36,077 bases of DNA from a virus. Below, one piece after another: positions 13,196 to 23,300 of the stretch. The stretch lies in IMG/VR virus record IMGVR_UViG_3300028600_000012, positions 1 through 36,077 of that record, one strand, 5' to 3'. Within the stretch, counting starts at the first letter, position 1. Each line of letters opens with the position of its first letter. The translations under genes and the position numbers were made by a program. The notes beneath the pieces are model-generated. The model saw nothing but the letters and a program-made list of their open reading frames with translations. It searched no databases and was not told the origin of the DNA.

Positions 13196-14526
13196 TGGCA
13201 ACCGCAACCACAACGGCCAAGCTGATCCGCGAGGACAGGCGTGATATCGTTCGCAACCTACGTCCGGCCGAGTTGGCGAACGTTGGGTTCAGCGAATACG
13301 ACCGAAACGCCGACTTCCGCGAATGGTGCGAGGACAACTCGACGTCGTGCTTTCGTCGGTTCCAGATTGAAGACCAAGCCACATACGAACCACCGGTGAT
13401 CTCAGACTTTGCGATCGAGGAGACGCGTACACAGTTCACCGTCGTAGTCGCCTACCCTGCAGACGGGCGTTTTCGCGGTGGAACAATAAACGCAGTTGAG
13501 GACGCAATCCGAGCGGACCAGGTCAAAATCGACACAAGGCTTGGTGTATTAAACTATGGCAGTTACCCCAGTGGTCTTGATCTCTTCCAACTCGTGGAGA
13601 CGGAGATCGAGCGAGATGGAGACGTGTGGTTCTTGGTCTCAACCTATGACTGCATTTTCAAACGTGCAGTTGACCTCGGTTTCACAAACCTAGTCGGATC
13701 TGCCGCTATTTCAATCGTGGTGTCTGCTATCGAATCGATCTCGTTTAACGAGTCCGCCACACTCCCACTGGCGCTCACAGTATCCGGGTCCGAGACATTT
13801 ACCGATGGCGGAATTGACCAAACCATCGAGGGGATCCTCACTGCTGCAGACCCTATGCAGGAACTAATTGACGCGATGTCATTTGCCACAAAGCCTGACT
13901 ACATGTGGGGCGGCGACGAGGCTAGCGGTGCGACGGAAATCGGCGGCAGTGGGTTTGACTTAGGGGTGGTTAGCACCCCCCTACAGAGTCAGACAAGTTC
14001 TGTCCTCGGGTCGGGTGACTTTACTGTCTTTAATAGCTCGTCAGACAGCCTGGCCAATACGTCAGACTCAGCGTTACAACCCGGTTCGGGATCCTACGCC
14101 GTCCTCTGGATTGGCAGTTTTACCGACCTATTATCCACCAGGTACTTCTTCGGCGACCGCGACTCAACTGGGTGGCAACTCTATCGCCAGAGTGCTGGAC
14201 AGATTGTTTGGTACCTACAGGGTTCTGGTGGTGGACAGGCGCTCACAGTCACAGGGCACTCAGCGGATACGATGATCGTGGTTCTAGCAATCATTGACCA
14301 AACCGCAAACGAGTCAGACCTATGGACCGGTCAGGGCTCGGGCAACCGTGCGATCGATGCCGGTTCATACAACCCAGTCACGCAGAAAATGGCCGTTGGG
14401 GACGGCTCGGTAAGTTCTAGCGCAAATATGGAGTGGGGTATCGGCGCTATCTGGAAGGGCGCGGTGGCGGAGTCGCTAACATCCACTCATAGATCAAACC
14501 TCGCAACGTTCCTGGGGGCAAGTTAA
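13195..14526 (+). CDS. Neck/tail-terminator-like protein with C-terminal lectin-like domain
   Basis: A 443-residue protein. Residues 1-165 look like a neck or tail-completion protein, with segments VVVAYPADGRFRGGTINAVE and DVWFLVSTYDCIFKRAVDL. After a Ser/Thr-rich beta linker, residues about 230-443 have the look of a LamG/concanavalin-A-like jelly roll: GSGDFTVFNSSSD, SYAVLWIGSFTD, YFFGDRDSTGWQLYRQSAGQ, DTMIVVLAIID and a final WKGAVAE...LATFLG strand and helix. That domain type usually binds sugars or other surface ligands. Both neighbours are joined by TAATG. Confidence 0.6.
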   Translation: MATATTTAKLIREDRRDIVRNLRPAELANVGFSEYDRNADFREWCEDNSTSCFRRFQIEDQATYEPPVISDFAIEETRTQFTVVVAYPADGRFRGGTINAVEDAIRADQVKIDTRLGVLNYGSYPSGLDLFQLVETEIERDGDVWFLVSTYDCIFKRAVDLGFTNLVGSAAISIVVSAIESISFNESATLPLALTVSGSETFTDGGIDQTIEGILTAADPMQELIDAMSFATKPDYMWGGDEASGATEIGGSGFDLGVVSTPLQSQTSSVLGSGDFTVFNSSSDSLANTSDSALQPGSGSYAVLWIGSFTDLLSTRYFFGDRDSTGWQLYRQSAGQIVWYLQGSGGGQALTVTGHSADTMIVVLAIIDQTANESDLWTGQGSGNRAIDAGSYNPVTQKMAVGDGSVSSSANMEWGIGAIWKGAVAESLTSTHRSNLATFLGAS

Positions 14527-14888
14527 TGGCTTTCAAACCAGGCCTGGTAGTAAAGCTTGCGGCCGCATACGCCGAGGAGATCGCGCGCGAGGCCGAAGAA
14601 TATCTAGTTTCATCCTGCGGTGTCGTCGATGTGCCAGGTGGGTATGACATTACGCTAGTAATTAACACGGGCTCCACGCACTTCTACACACTGCGCGGAG
14701 GCGAGGCCGCTGCATACAACGATATAGTGGACATTGTCGACGACTACTCTGGTGAACTGACACGGGAGATCAATATTGCGAGGCCTAGAAAACCTAAGGG
14801 TCAGTCGGGACAATCAGCCCAGATTCAAGCGGAAATCGCCGAACATAGCAAAGTCAAAGTAAATGTGACGGGGGAGGGGAAGAAATGA
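14526..14888 (+). CDS. Small neck/tail-region protein
   Basis: A 120-residue protein starting at TAATG. The N-terminal helix (VVKLAAAYAEEIAREAEEYLV) is followed by beta strands (YDITLVINTGSTHFYTLRGG) and another helix, then a basic, Gln/Ser-rich tail. Position after the terminator-like gene suggests a minor structural or assembly role. Not recognised. ATGA overlap with the lipoprotein gene. Confidence 0.55.
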   Translation: MAFKPGLVVKLAAAYAEEIAREAEEYLVSSCGVVDVPGGYDITLVINTGSTHFYTLRGGEAAAYNDIVDIVDDYSGELTREINIARPRKPKGQSGQSAQIQAEIAEHSKVKVNVTGEGKK

Positions 14889-15346
14889 GACTAATCCTTG
14901 TTATAGCCATCCTGGTTTCCTCTTGCGCTCCCATCTCCCCAGAGGAGCGCGGGATCGAAGTCGATCACAGCATCCACAAGGTCTACAACCAGGACAAGGC
15001 TATGCTCATGCTCGAGCGCATGGCTGAGGATCACTTCGACCGCAAGCTCGACAATATTTTTGAACGCGCTCACATCTGGTGGACTACTACACTGTGCCCA
15101 TATTCTGATGACCCTGCAGTCGTCTATGAAGGTCAGTGCTATTACGGCCGTATGTGGAGCTGCCAGGACATGTATGTCGCCCTACCCATAAGCGGCAAGA
15201 CATGTGGAAGTGCTCTACTGCACGAGTTCGCTCACTGCTTGACCATGCATCTAGCGGGTAGCGGCTGGGCCGACCACGACCACAGGGGCGAGATCTGGGA
15301 CCTAGTCGCAGAGGCGCACAACATCTCATGCGAAAGGGGCTGGTAA
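14885..15346 (+). CDS. Lipoprotein with HExxH (SprT-like) zincin domain
   Basis: A 153-residue protein. Its N-terminus MRLILVIAILVSSCAP is a short lipoprotein signal with lipobox Val-Ser-Ser-Cys14. The mature part has a zincin motif HEFAH at 113-117, followed by DHDHRGEIWDL (from 130), which resembles the third ligand and helix of SprT-like metallopeptidases. Five further Cys could form disulfides in the periplasm. Known SprT-like proteins are cytosolic, so an exported version is unusual. It sits inside the tail operon, so it may be a virion-associated or envelope-acting protease; this is inference. Confidence 0.75.
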   Translation: MRLILVIAILVSSCAPISPEERGIEVDHSIHKVYNQDKAMLMLERMAEDHFDRKLDNIFERAHIWWTTTLCPYSDDPAVVYEGQCYYGRMWSCQDMYVALPISGKTCGSALLHEFAHCLTMHLAGSGWADHDHRGEIWDLVAEAHNISCERGW

Positions 15347-15712
15347 ATGTCAGCAGCAAGCAATTATCTAGAAAACGCGCTACTCGATAACTATTTTGGG
15401 ACCGGATGCTACGTCGCCCTATTCTCAGACACTGCGACGGACGCAGGCGGAACCGAACTAGCGAGCAGTAATGGGTACGCAAGACAAGCACTGACAGTCG
15501 CCTCGGCAGCCAGCGGCGCGATTGCGAATACGGTTGCGATCACGTTCACTGCCTCGGGCGGAGCATGGTCGGCGGCACTCTCATTCGGGATCTATGACGC
15601 AATCACAGGCGGAAATCTACTAGCACACGGTGCCCTATCAGCATCACGGACAGCCGGGGACGGCGACTCAATCTCATTCGCAATCGGCGACCTTGATATC
15701 TCGGCCGCATAG
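15347..15712 (+). CDS. Phage tail fibre-like small protein
   Basis: A 121-residue protein beginning MSAASNYLENALLDNYF, then YVALFSDTATDAGGTELAS, YARQALTVA, SFGIYDAITGGNLLAHGALS and SISFAIGDLDISAA. This exact order of motifs is common in small phage proteins annotated as tail fibre or virion proteins in the neck-to-tail region. It is almost entirely beta sheet. It may be a minor appendage at the tail or head-tail junction. The start follows a GAAAGGGG Shine-Dalgarno. Confidence 0.75.
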   Translation: MSAASNYLENALLDNYFGTGCYVALFSDTATDAGGTELASSNGYARQALTVASAASGAIANTVAITFTASGGAWSAALSFGIYDAITGGNLLAHGALSASRTAGDGDSISFAIGDLDISAA

Positions 15713-15721
15713 GGGACGAAC

Positions 15722-16927
15722 ATGACAGCAAAACCAGAAAGACTAATAGCCTGCTCGTACGAGGACGAATCGAGCTGGGCCGAAGACACTGACACTTGGG
15801 CAACTCGCCTACAACTCGTCGGTCAACCAACCGTCACGCTCAACCAAGAGCGCGTCGCAGAACCGATCACGCAACAATACCGCGAAGAAGGCAAGGCGGG
15901 CGTACTTGGACCGAGGACGGGCGAGATTACCCTAACGCTAGCTCTCACAGGTCACGGCGGTACTAGTGCCGGTGCACTAACCAGGACCGACGTTGGAACG
16001 CTCTTGCACAGCTTCATTGGCGAGTGTGAGACCGACGACCAGGGGCGGACAGTATCTAGCGCGACGAGCGCATCCCAGTTCGCACCATCGGGGATCTTTG
16101 TGGACGGCGGCCTTGTCCGAGTTGGCTCACTGGGAGATGGGCGCGGTGATGGACAATTTGCCGCCGTCAACAACGGCACTACGATGACATTACTGACTGC
16201 GCTAGGTGCAACTCCTAATGTTGCAGATGTTATCTACGCAAACCAGCTACTGTACCCGCATGAGACTCCGGCTGGTGTCGCGATCACATCACACCGCATG
16301 CTGATCCAGACTGCAAACAAGCAGTACAAGCTTCGCGGCGTTTTCCCAAGGTCGCTGTCCATCTCGGGCACGAACCCTGGAGAGCAACTGTCAGTTAGCC
16401 TGACTTACGGGATCAGCTGGTGGGACTACGCCAACGAGACATTCCCGAACACGACGGCGACTGACGCCAAGGCCGGCACTATCGTCGGCAACGGTTCGGC
16501 ATTCATTCAGGACGTTGGCACGGTCACTAGGGCGACATACTCAATGCGCTCCTTCTCGCTCAACTTCGACATGAACGTGTCTGAACTCGAGGGCCCGGAC
16601 GCGGTCAACCCATACCAGACGATTGTCGGAGCAGTTCGCAATCGATGTGCCGTTACATGCACGACCGTTCACGACGCCGAGGCCACAGGCACGGAGACCT
16701 TCGGGGACAAGTTCGACGCTGGAACCCTGCAACACATCCTCGTTGGGTTCTCTGTCGTTGACGGTAAGGCTGTAGGCATCTACCTGCCAAACGCAGAGTT
16801 GACATCGCGACCAACGCAAGAGGGCATCGACGGACTCAACCGCGTAACCTGCAACTGGCGCGCGCTCACGAGCACAGATACAACATCTGGCCGGACTCTA
16901 TCGAGTTTCAGAATCGGGATGGGCTAA
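15722..16927 (+). CDS. Major tail (tube) protein
   Basis: A 401-residue protein between the neck genes and the tail chaperone, where siphoviruses keep the tube protein. It is Thr/Gly-rich and beta-structured: GEITLTLALTGHGG, LLHSFIGECETDD, YKLRGVFPRSLSI, LTYGISWWDYAN and WRALTSTDTTSGR. It is longer than minimal tube proteins (about 200), so an added surface domain is likely. It polymerises around the tape measure. Confidence 0.75.
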   Translation: MTAKPERLIACSYEDESSWAEDTDTWATRLQLVGQPTVTLNQERVAEPITQQYREEGKAGVLGPRTGEITLTLALTGHGGTSAGALTRTDVGTLLHSFIGECETDDQGRTVSSATSASQFAPSGIFVDGGLVRVGSLGDGRGDGQFAAVNNGTTMTLLTALGATPNVADVIYANQLLYPHETPAGVAITSHRMLIQTANKQYKLRGVFPRSLSISGTNPGEQLSVSLTYGISWWDYANETFPNTTATDAKAGTIVGNGSAFIQDVGTVTRATYSMRSFSLNFDMNVSELEGPDAVNPYQTIVGAVRNRCAVTCTTVHDAEATGTETFGDKFDAGTLQHILVGFSVVDGKAVGIYLPNAELTSRPTQEGIDGLNRVTCNWRALTSTDTTSGRTLSSFRIGMG

Positions 16928-16930
16928 CAC

Positions 16931-17371
16931 ATGGCACTACGACTTCACGCGCCCTCGCTGATGGGCAAGTTCTCGCGGGTCTCGATCTCAGACCCTGCGA
17001 TCGACAAGACCGGGGACGACTTCTCGGAGCAGTGGCAGCGCTACAACGACGGCGCGACTCCCATGCCTCCGCTTGTCAATGGCGAGGAACCAACTGTATT
17101 TGAACTGACCCCAGTCACTGACGCGGAACTACTCGCGCACATCGAGGGCAAGCTCGATGACAAGGTCGGGCAGAAGTGGGCTGTGGAGATGGCGAGTTAC
17201 TGCCTGACCGGTGTCCAGAACCTGACCGACGAAGACGGCAAGCCGTTCGAGCTCAAGTTCGAGCGTGTAAACGGGTTTAACCGTGTGTGCAAAGAGCACC
17301 GCAACCTTATTGGACGCGACCTACTCGTAGAACTCGGATTCGCAGTAATTAATCGCAAATCCCCCTCTTAA
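16931..17371 (+). CDS. Tail assembly chaperone, short product (gpG-like)
   Basis: A 146-residue protein between tube and tape-measure genes. It is mostly helical and acidic in the middle (DAELLAHIEGKLDDKVGQKW, YCLTGVQNLTDEDG), ending FAVINRKSPS at TAA 17369-17371. A second open frame begins just before this stop and runs on to 17780, the usual two-frame design of tail chaperones. The shorter protein would help load tube subunits onto the tape measure. Sequence alone gives no catalytic motif; the call rests on order, size and the frameshift design. Confidence 0.7.
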   Translation: MALRLHAPSLMGKFSRVSISDPAIDKTGDDFSEQWQRYNDGATPMPPLVNGEEPTVFELTPVTDAELLAHIEGKLDDKVGQKWAVEMASYCLTGVQNLTDEDGKPFELKFERVNGFNRVCKEHRNLIGRDLLVELGFAVINRKSPS

Positions 17372-17780
17372 CCTGACTCACGGGCTGCGGCTGTTCCCGT
17401 GGGTCACTCAGCGAAGAGCCGAACTCTTAGACGAAGGCGCAATGGGCGCAGACGCGTATGCGAAATGTGAGAAATGCATCATGGACAAGACCCAGCGTCA
17501 GTACGCCAACTGCGGCTGGATCCCTGCGCCCGATCGAAAGGGGCGCGCATTGGTGCCCCCTGACTATCCGTACGACTACCCCGAAGTGTGCAGTGGTTAC
17601 TACACCAGCCTTCCCGCCGTCATTGAGGCCGCTCGGGCTGCATCATGGAGACGCGAAGGTGCGCTCAGCGAGTTCTACGACACGAAACCCAACGAGCTCG
17701 TACGCTTCGCGATCGATGTCATCGCTGGCGAGTTTAAGTCCGTTGAGCAGAATTCGATCCGCAAGAGCAAGGAGGGCTAA
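17349..17780 (+). CDS. Tail assembly chaperone, frameshift extension (T part)
   Basis: This frame has no start codon until ATG 17442 but is open from 17349. The upstream part (LNLTHGLRLFPWVTQRRAELLDEG) is protein-like, so it is best read as the second half of a fusion from 16931. The part after 17442 has a Cys pair (CEKCIMD), then WIPAPDRKGRALVPPDYPYDYP and a helical end. CEKC and RRAELL motifs are seen in T parts of other siphovirus chaperones, as I recall. If it is instead translated alone from ATG 17442 it has 112 residues. Confidence 0.65.
   Translation, partial: LIANPPLNLTHGLRLFPWVTQRRAELLDEGAMGADAYAKCEKCIMDKTQRQYANCGWIPAPDRKGRALVPPDYPYDYPEVCSGYYTSLPAVIEAARAASWRREGALSEFYDTKPNELVRFAIDVIAGEFKSVEQNSIRKSKEG
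17360..17369 (+). other. Candidate programmed frameshift site (C5 run, +1 or -2)
   Basis: The zero-frame codons TCC-CCC-TCT-TAA end the short chaperone. The +1 frame (equal to -2) is open from 17349 to 17780 with no ATG until 17442. The run CCCCC at 17361-17365, immediately before a stop codon, gives a proline codon that can re-pair one base forward or two bases back. The predicted join reads NRKSP or NRKSPP followed by LNLTHGLRLFPWV. Confidence 0.65.
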
Positions 17781-17783
17781 CTA

Positions 17784-19559
17784 GTGGGCGTGTTTGACAA
17801 ATTCAAGTCCGTGGTCTTGACCACCTATGAGGTCGACACCAAGCCCATGAAGAAGGGCCTCAAGGACCTCAAGGGCGCGCAAAAGGAACAGGCCGACGCC
17901 GCCGAAGCCGCCGCAGAGAAGCAAGACGCAGCCTCAAAGGCTCAGGTCGCAATGCTCGGCAAGGTCGCGGTCGCGGCAACTGCTGTGGTGGGTGCGTACA
18001 AACTTGCACAGGTCGGCCTAGAGGCTTACGAGAAGCGTAGCCGCTTAGCAGCATCGACCGTTGGCGTTGACCTCAAGGGGCTCCAGAGCGCGACCAAGGG
18101 CCTAGTCTCAGAGACGCGTCTGCTTGAGTTCGCCAGTAAGGCAATGAACGGCACGTTCAAGTTGTCGCAGGCTCAGATGGAGCAAGCGGTCACCGGTGCG
18201 CTAGCGCTCAGGAAAACTCTCGGAGTGGACCTACAGAAAGCACTTGAGGTCACTCAGAAATCCATTACCGAGGGCACGACAGAACCGCTCAAGGAATTGG
18301 GCCTTGTTGTCAAGGATGTTGAGAACGACACCCGCGAAGGACTCAACGCGGCATTGAAGGAACTGGCGGAACAGGCCAAGCTAGCGGGCCCGGACCTTCG
18401 CATCCCCGGCGACGAGATGGCCGAGTCCCAGGTCAAGATGGCTGATGCCGTTGAGGACCTCAAGATCTCACTCGGCAATCTCGCTACTGCCCTGGCCCCA
18501 GTGCTCGCCAGTCTTGCAGAGCTCGTCGGTCTTCTCGCGCAGGCGTCCTCGTTCCTGTTCGAGGGTGATAACCTGTTTGAGACGGCGCAGAAGGCCGCCT
18601 TCGATAAGAGTTTCATCGGGAAGGCGATCAACCCCATAGTCGCCCAACGCGAGACCGCCGCCAAGCTGGTAGCGGGTGCTCGCTCGGCTGGGAGATTCTT
18701 AAACACACCATTGGGCGGTTCAGCACCAGCGAATTCGAACACCCCAAGGGGCCGTCGAGGATCTGGCGGCGGATACACTCTCAGCAACTCAGCAATTCTC
18801 GGAAATGGCTTGGACGGCGGCGGATACACTGGCGCCAACTCGAGCGGACACGGAGCGCTTGCTGCAAGCACCAGGGAGGCTCTAGCAGCCCGGCAGAGTA
18901 TCGCAGGCGTCACAGATGGCCTGGCCGAGTTGGAACAGCAGAGACAGGCGTTTTGGCAGGGTAAAGCTGACTCAGCCGCAGCTGCGGAAGCCGGTATTTT
19001 CGCGGGCATCTTCGGAACCCCGACCGAGATCAACGAGACAGCCATGGCGCTGTCCGCGCTTGCACAGGGGTTTGACGGTTTCGCGGGCGCGTTTGGCTCC
19101 GGTGTCGATGCGCTGATCACGGGCTCGGAGTCGTTCGCAAGCGCGTTCAAGAATGCGATCGGGGAGTCGCTGAGGGCGATGGCTGTTGACATGAGTATTC
19201 GCGCATTCCGTGAGGCTGCGATGGGTATCGGACAATTAGCACTGGGCAACGTTGCCTCGGCCGCAGTCCATGGGAAAGCCGCAGCTATGTATGGAGCGGG
19301 GGCCGTCGCAGCCGGGGTTGGCGCCCGTCTTCTTGGCGCCGGCCAGGCGGCATCAGTTGGAAGCGTGCCATCAACATCTGGTTCTGCCGGGGTTGGCAGT
19401 GCGTCGCCAGCAAACGGCAACGAGAATGGCTCAAGCACGATTATTGTGCTTGGGGACGACTACGGCTCCAGATCTGCACGCGAACGAGAGTCGCTCATCC
19501 GCGAAACCATGCGGGGCGCAGGAATCTCGGCAACTGGTGATTTCGTGGTGAACGGATAA
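17784..19559 (+). CDS. Tape measure protein
   Basis: A 591-residue protein from GTG 17784, with a strong AAGGAGGG Shine-Dalgarno. The N-terminal helical region (KGLKDLKGAQKEQADAAEAA) continues in long Ala/Leu/Lys helices. Two hydrophobic stretches occur, around 55-72 (GKVAVAATAVVGAYKLA) and 232-262 (NLATALAPVLASLAELVGLL). A Gly/Ser-rich middle (RGRRGSGGGYTLSNS) and an Ala/Gly-rich end follow. Its length should set the tail length; at about 1.5 angstrom per residue this predicts a short siphovirus tail near 90 nm. It is joined to the next gene by TAATG. Confidence 0.88.
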   Translation: MGVFDKFKSVVLTTYEVDTKPMKKGLKDLKGAQKEQADAAEAAAEKQDAASKAQVAMLGKVAVAATAVVGAYKLAQVGLEAYEKRSRLAASTVGVDLKGLQSATKGLVSETRLLEFASKAMNGTFKLSQAQMEQAVTGALALRKTLGVDLQKALEVTQKSITEGTTEPLKELGLVVKDVENDTREGLNAALKELAEQAKLAGPDLRIPGDEMAESQVKMADAVEDLKISLGNLATALAPVLASLAELVGLLAQASSFLFEGDNLFETAQKAAFDKSFIGKAINPIVAQRETAAKLVAGARSAGRFLNTPLGGSAPANSNTPRGRRGSGGGYTLSNSAILGNGLDGGGYTGANSSGHGALAASTREALAARQSIAGVTDGLAELEQQRQAFWQGKADSAAAAEAGIFAGIFGTPTEINETAMALSALAQGFDGFAGAFGSGVDALITGSESFASAFKNAIGESLRAMAVDMSIRAFREAAMGIGQLALGNVASAAVHGKAAAMYGAGAVAAGVGARLLGAGQAASVGSVPSTSGSAGVGSASPANGNENGSSTIIVLGDDYGSRSARERESLIRETMRGAGISATGDFVVNG

Positions 19560-20347
19560 TGGCTACCAACGGCAAACTCGAAGCGCAAGTGACTATCCCA
19601 ACGGGCGGATGGACCATCACGTGTACGGACGCCCTAGGAGGCCCCACAGGCGTCGTGGTGCCCGCTGGAACGTATTACCACTCTAGCGATGGTAGCAACT
19701 CCAACACGCTCTCAGAGGCCATCACAACGGCTGTGAACACCCTCTTGGGGCAGACATGGACCTTGACAATCGCAGCGGGTGAGAGTGCCAACGGTAAGTA
19801 CACGATCGGATGCGACGGTGCGACGTGTACGGTCACGTGGACGGACACAGAATTGCGCGACCTCCTAGGCTTCACCGGAGACCTTTCGGGGTCCACATCC
19901 TACGAATCGCCATCCCAGGCACAAGCGCTTTTCGTCGCCTCCAACGGGTTCCAGAAGAAGAACGGCCAGAGCGGTGGATCTGCGCGGAAGTCAAACCAGC
20001 AGGCACGCGTGAACGACGCCGGCTATGTCTTCGCAATCCAGGGCCGAGACTACAAAACGGCCAGCATCACATGGCCGATGGAGACTCGCGCAAAGTGCTG
20101 GACCGTCAACGAGAGTACAACCAACGAGTCGTTCGAAACCTTCATGGTGGACGGAATCTGGGGCCAATCATCATGGGGAACCGTCACTGGCCCCATTCGG
20201 TTCTACCCGGACGCGGACACAGACACAGACTATGGCACTTTCTCGGCGATGGACCTCGGCGAATGGGACCCCCAGGAGCTCACTGAGCACTACGCTGGCG
20301 GACATTGGCGTATAGAGTTGCCTAGGCTGATTGAGGTACCAGAATAA
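19559..20347 (+). CDS. Distal tail-type protein
   Basis: A 262-residue protein at TAATG after the tape measure. It is beta-rich, with the segments WTITCTDALGGPTG, WTLTIAAGESANGKYTIG and VTWTDTELRDLLGFTGDLSG. The last of these, an LGF-type loop, also appears in modified form in the 1137-residue protein that follows (KTLLEFLGFED). The second half contains FAIQGRDYKTASITWPMETR. Position suggests a distal tail or baseplate-hub protein. The assignment is by order and partial similarity. Confidence 0.6.
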   Translation: MATNGKLEAQVTIPTGGWTITCTDALGGPTGVVVPAGTYYHSSDGSNSNTLSEAITTAVNTLLGQTWTLTIAAGESANGKYTIGCDGATCTVTWTDTELRDLLGFTGDLSGSTSYESPSQAQALFVASNGFQKKNGQSGGSARKSNQQARVNDAGYVFAIQGRDYKTASITWPMETRAKCWTVNESTTNESFETFMVDGIWGQSSWGTVTGPIRFYPDADTDTDYGTFSAMDLGEWDPQELTEHYAGGHWRIELPRLIEVPE

Positions 20348-23300
20348 TGGGCACTACTCGCTCAGCTATACGCAGTGAGAACTGCACCCTGGCCTATGTT
20401 CTGTGCATTGAAGGCTACGAGTACCTGCTGACCGACGGCCTGCCATCGGCGGCTGTTACTGCCTGGGCCGCTACAAGTTGGTCCAAGGCTCTACCTGGGC
20501 TGACGATCACCGGTTCTTTCAAGCAGACACTGGCCCCATGGTCCAACGAGGTGCAGATCCCTAGGTTTAAGTTCACCGTTCAGCCGGACGCCACAGATCA
20601 GTTTGGAATTGACATGTTCAGGGCCAAGCCTGAAGTGCGCTCGGAGCTTTCCGTGGGGTTTGACTCTGGTGACTCTGGCGGCGGCGGGTTCAATATCACG
20701 GTCAAGGATGCCGGCTCCTTCGCAACCGGCGCACCGGTCATGATCGGCAACGAGACTTTCAATGTGACCGGCAACCCGGCCGGCACCACGATCCCCGTAG
20801 CTGTCAATGGGTCCGGTTTTATGGCCCCATTCGGTACCTCAGCCGGAAGCGCAAACACACTCCCAGGGCCGCACTCTATTGCATCAAACGAGGCGATCGG
20901 CACCTACGAGAACTCACCTCCGGTCTACGTGTCGTCATCGCCGACAAAATGGGTCGGCAAGAAGGTGGGGCTATGGGTCCATCGCGTAAAAAATGGGGTC
21001 CTCGATACCAAGGCTGAAGCTGAGCTCTGGTTTGCTGGTACCATCGCACGTATATCCGAGGATGGGCTGGTCACATCGGTAGAGTGTGACGGCATCCAGC
21101 AGTCGCTGGTTGACGCGACGCTGATGCAGGACCAATGGTCTGGGACAATCGGGCGCGGGTACACGTTCGAGTCCGACGATTGGGTCTCTGCGCAAATCTC
21201 AACTCCAGCTGGAGACTGGGAGACTTCAGCTAACTTTGAGCCCGGGGCTGGGTTCCAGACAATCGAAGAGTTCGCCAGTGAGTTCGCCCTTCATCTCGAT
21301 ACCGACGCGACCATCGGCGCCGGTGGGTCCGGGCTTTCCCTCCGGTGGTCATCGCATATTACATCTATGTCGGACGGACCCAGATTCACACTGGAGTCGC
21401 AAGAGGCTACGTCACACACCGCGACGATTATCATCAAGGCGAGCAAGAAGACCCTGCTCGAGTTCCTTGGTTTCGAGGACGTGATTAAGATCCACAGGGA
21501 GGCGGGACATTATGTCAAGGGAGAGAAGCAAACCGGGACCACAGTCGGAATCTCGGCCAGCATCGCACCCCGCAGTAGCGACCTTGCGAAGGACTCCAAC
21601 GGCGAGTACACGCTAACAATCAACTCAACCTCTGGCACGTTCGCAGACCATACGTCCATCTTGCCCCCAGAGGCACGCGAGCATGTGGGCACCGGCGAGG
21701 TCTGGTCCTACTACATTATCGGCGGAAAGCTGCTTGTACTTGGGCGACGAGACAGCGACACGAAGATCTCTGGAATTACCGGACTAACGCCAGTCTCACG
21801 GATAACGAATAAGGGCGTCAATCAGGAACTAATCGACACTGTCAATGAAGACTCAAGCATCCGCCAGGTGTTCTTTTCTTCGGACACGTTCACAAATACT
21901 GTTGCCAAACTCTTCGCGAGCATCGACGGAAACGGTGAGAACGAGTCAACCTATGACACTCTGCCGTTCGGCGCCGGTATCCCCTGGGAGCTACTTGGTC
22001 AGAATTTCCTAGACTCACTGGCAGCACTCGAGCAGTCAGGGGCCGAGGACTCGATCTCGCTCATTATTGAAAAGCCCACACGCCTATGGGATGCTATCCG
22101 CTCAGACTTCGCGTTGCGCATGGCCGCACCGATCTGGAAGGATGGCGGGATCCAGGTCGCACAGCTGACCGTTCCCAACGCGTCAACCGCAGACTTCACA
22201 CTGGACGAGACCAACAAGAGCGACAACAGCCGAACTCGTGCGGTGCAGACCAGCGACTACCTGGTCCATACCCTCAAGGTCGACATAAACCGCAACCCCA
22301 TCACAGAGAAATACCTTGACCATTTTGTGGCCAGAGACAAGACCGGTTATGAGTCGGCAGGTGGTGCGGGGGCTACCAAGACCATCAAGTCGCGAAACTC
22401 ATACGCCGGTTCGCTTGCCACTGGATCGTCTACCGAGTTGCTCGCAGACCTTATTACGGCTAGGTTTCTCCCCGTATTTGCCAAGGAGTTGCGAACATGG
22501 CGAAGAAGTATCCCCCACACACTATTCCACATCACACCTGGATCAACGGTCAGGGTCTCAGACGACTCCGTGCGCGATCCAACCACAGGGCAAAGGTCTG
22601 TAAGCAATAGACCCGCGATCGTTTTAAGTGTCTCCCATTCCCTTGGTATCAGTTCGAACGGACAAGACTACTTCGGCGAGGTAGACCTGCTCTACACCGA
22701 AGATGATCGCCTGTTCGAGCTCGCGAGCAGTGCAGAGCACGCAACCGTCACAGCCACAGCAACGGGTCGCAACTGGACCGCAGGGTATGATGACGAGGTG
22801 GGGACCGCTGGAACCTTCTCTCTGCTCGTGCATGCCAACAAGTTCAGCGACTCTAGCGAGCCCAACGACTCAGCAGGATTTGCCGAGGACGACATCGTGC
22901 GAATTACCGAACTCGATCCAGCCGATCCAGCGACTGCAGACTCATTTATCGACACCGTGCGCGGAGTTAACGAGGCCGTAACTACGGTATACGACGAGAT
23001 CGTTCTCACGGACGGTTTCGGTAACTCAGGTAACCCGGCGTTTGACTCAACCAAGACCTACCTAGTGAACTACGCAGAGTATGACCAGGTGCTAGCGAGT
23101 CAACAACTCGTAGCATACCAGGCCGACGCGGCGTCTGCGACCATCCAGGGCCTGATTGAGCCAAATCTCGTCGGAGACTCTACTAAGCTTGGTGGCGCAG
23201 CCGCAGACATCACGATCTTGCCATCGCGACACTCAGATGAAGAGTTTGGGGACGGTGTCCCGGTCAGTGCCTCCTTCGTTCGCGGTCAGGTGCGTATGGC

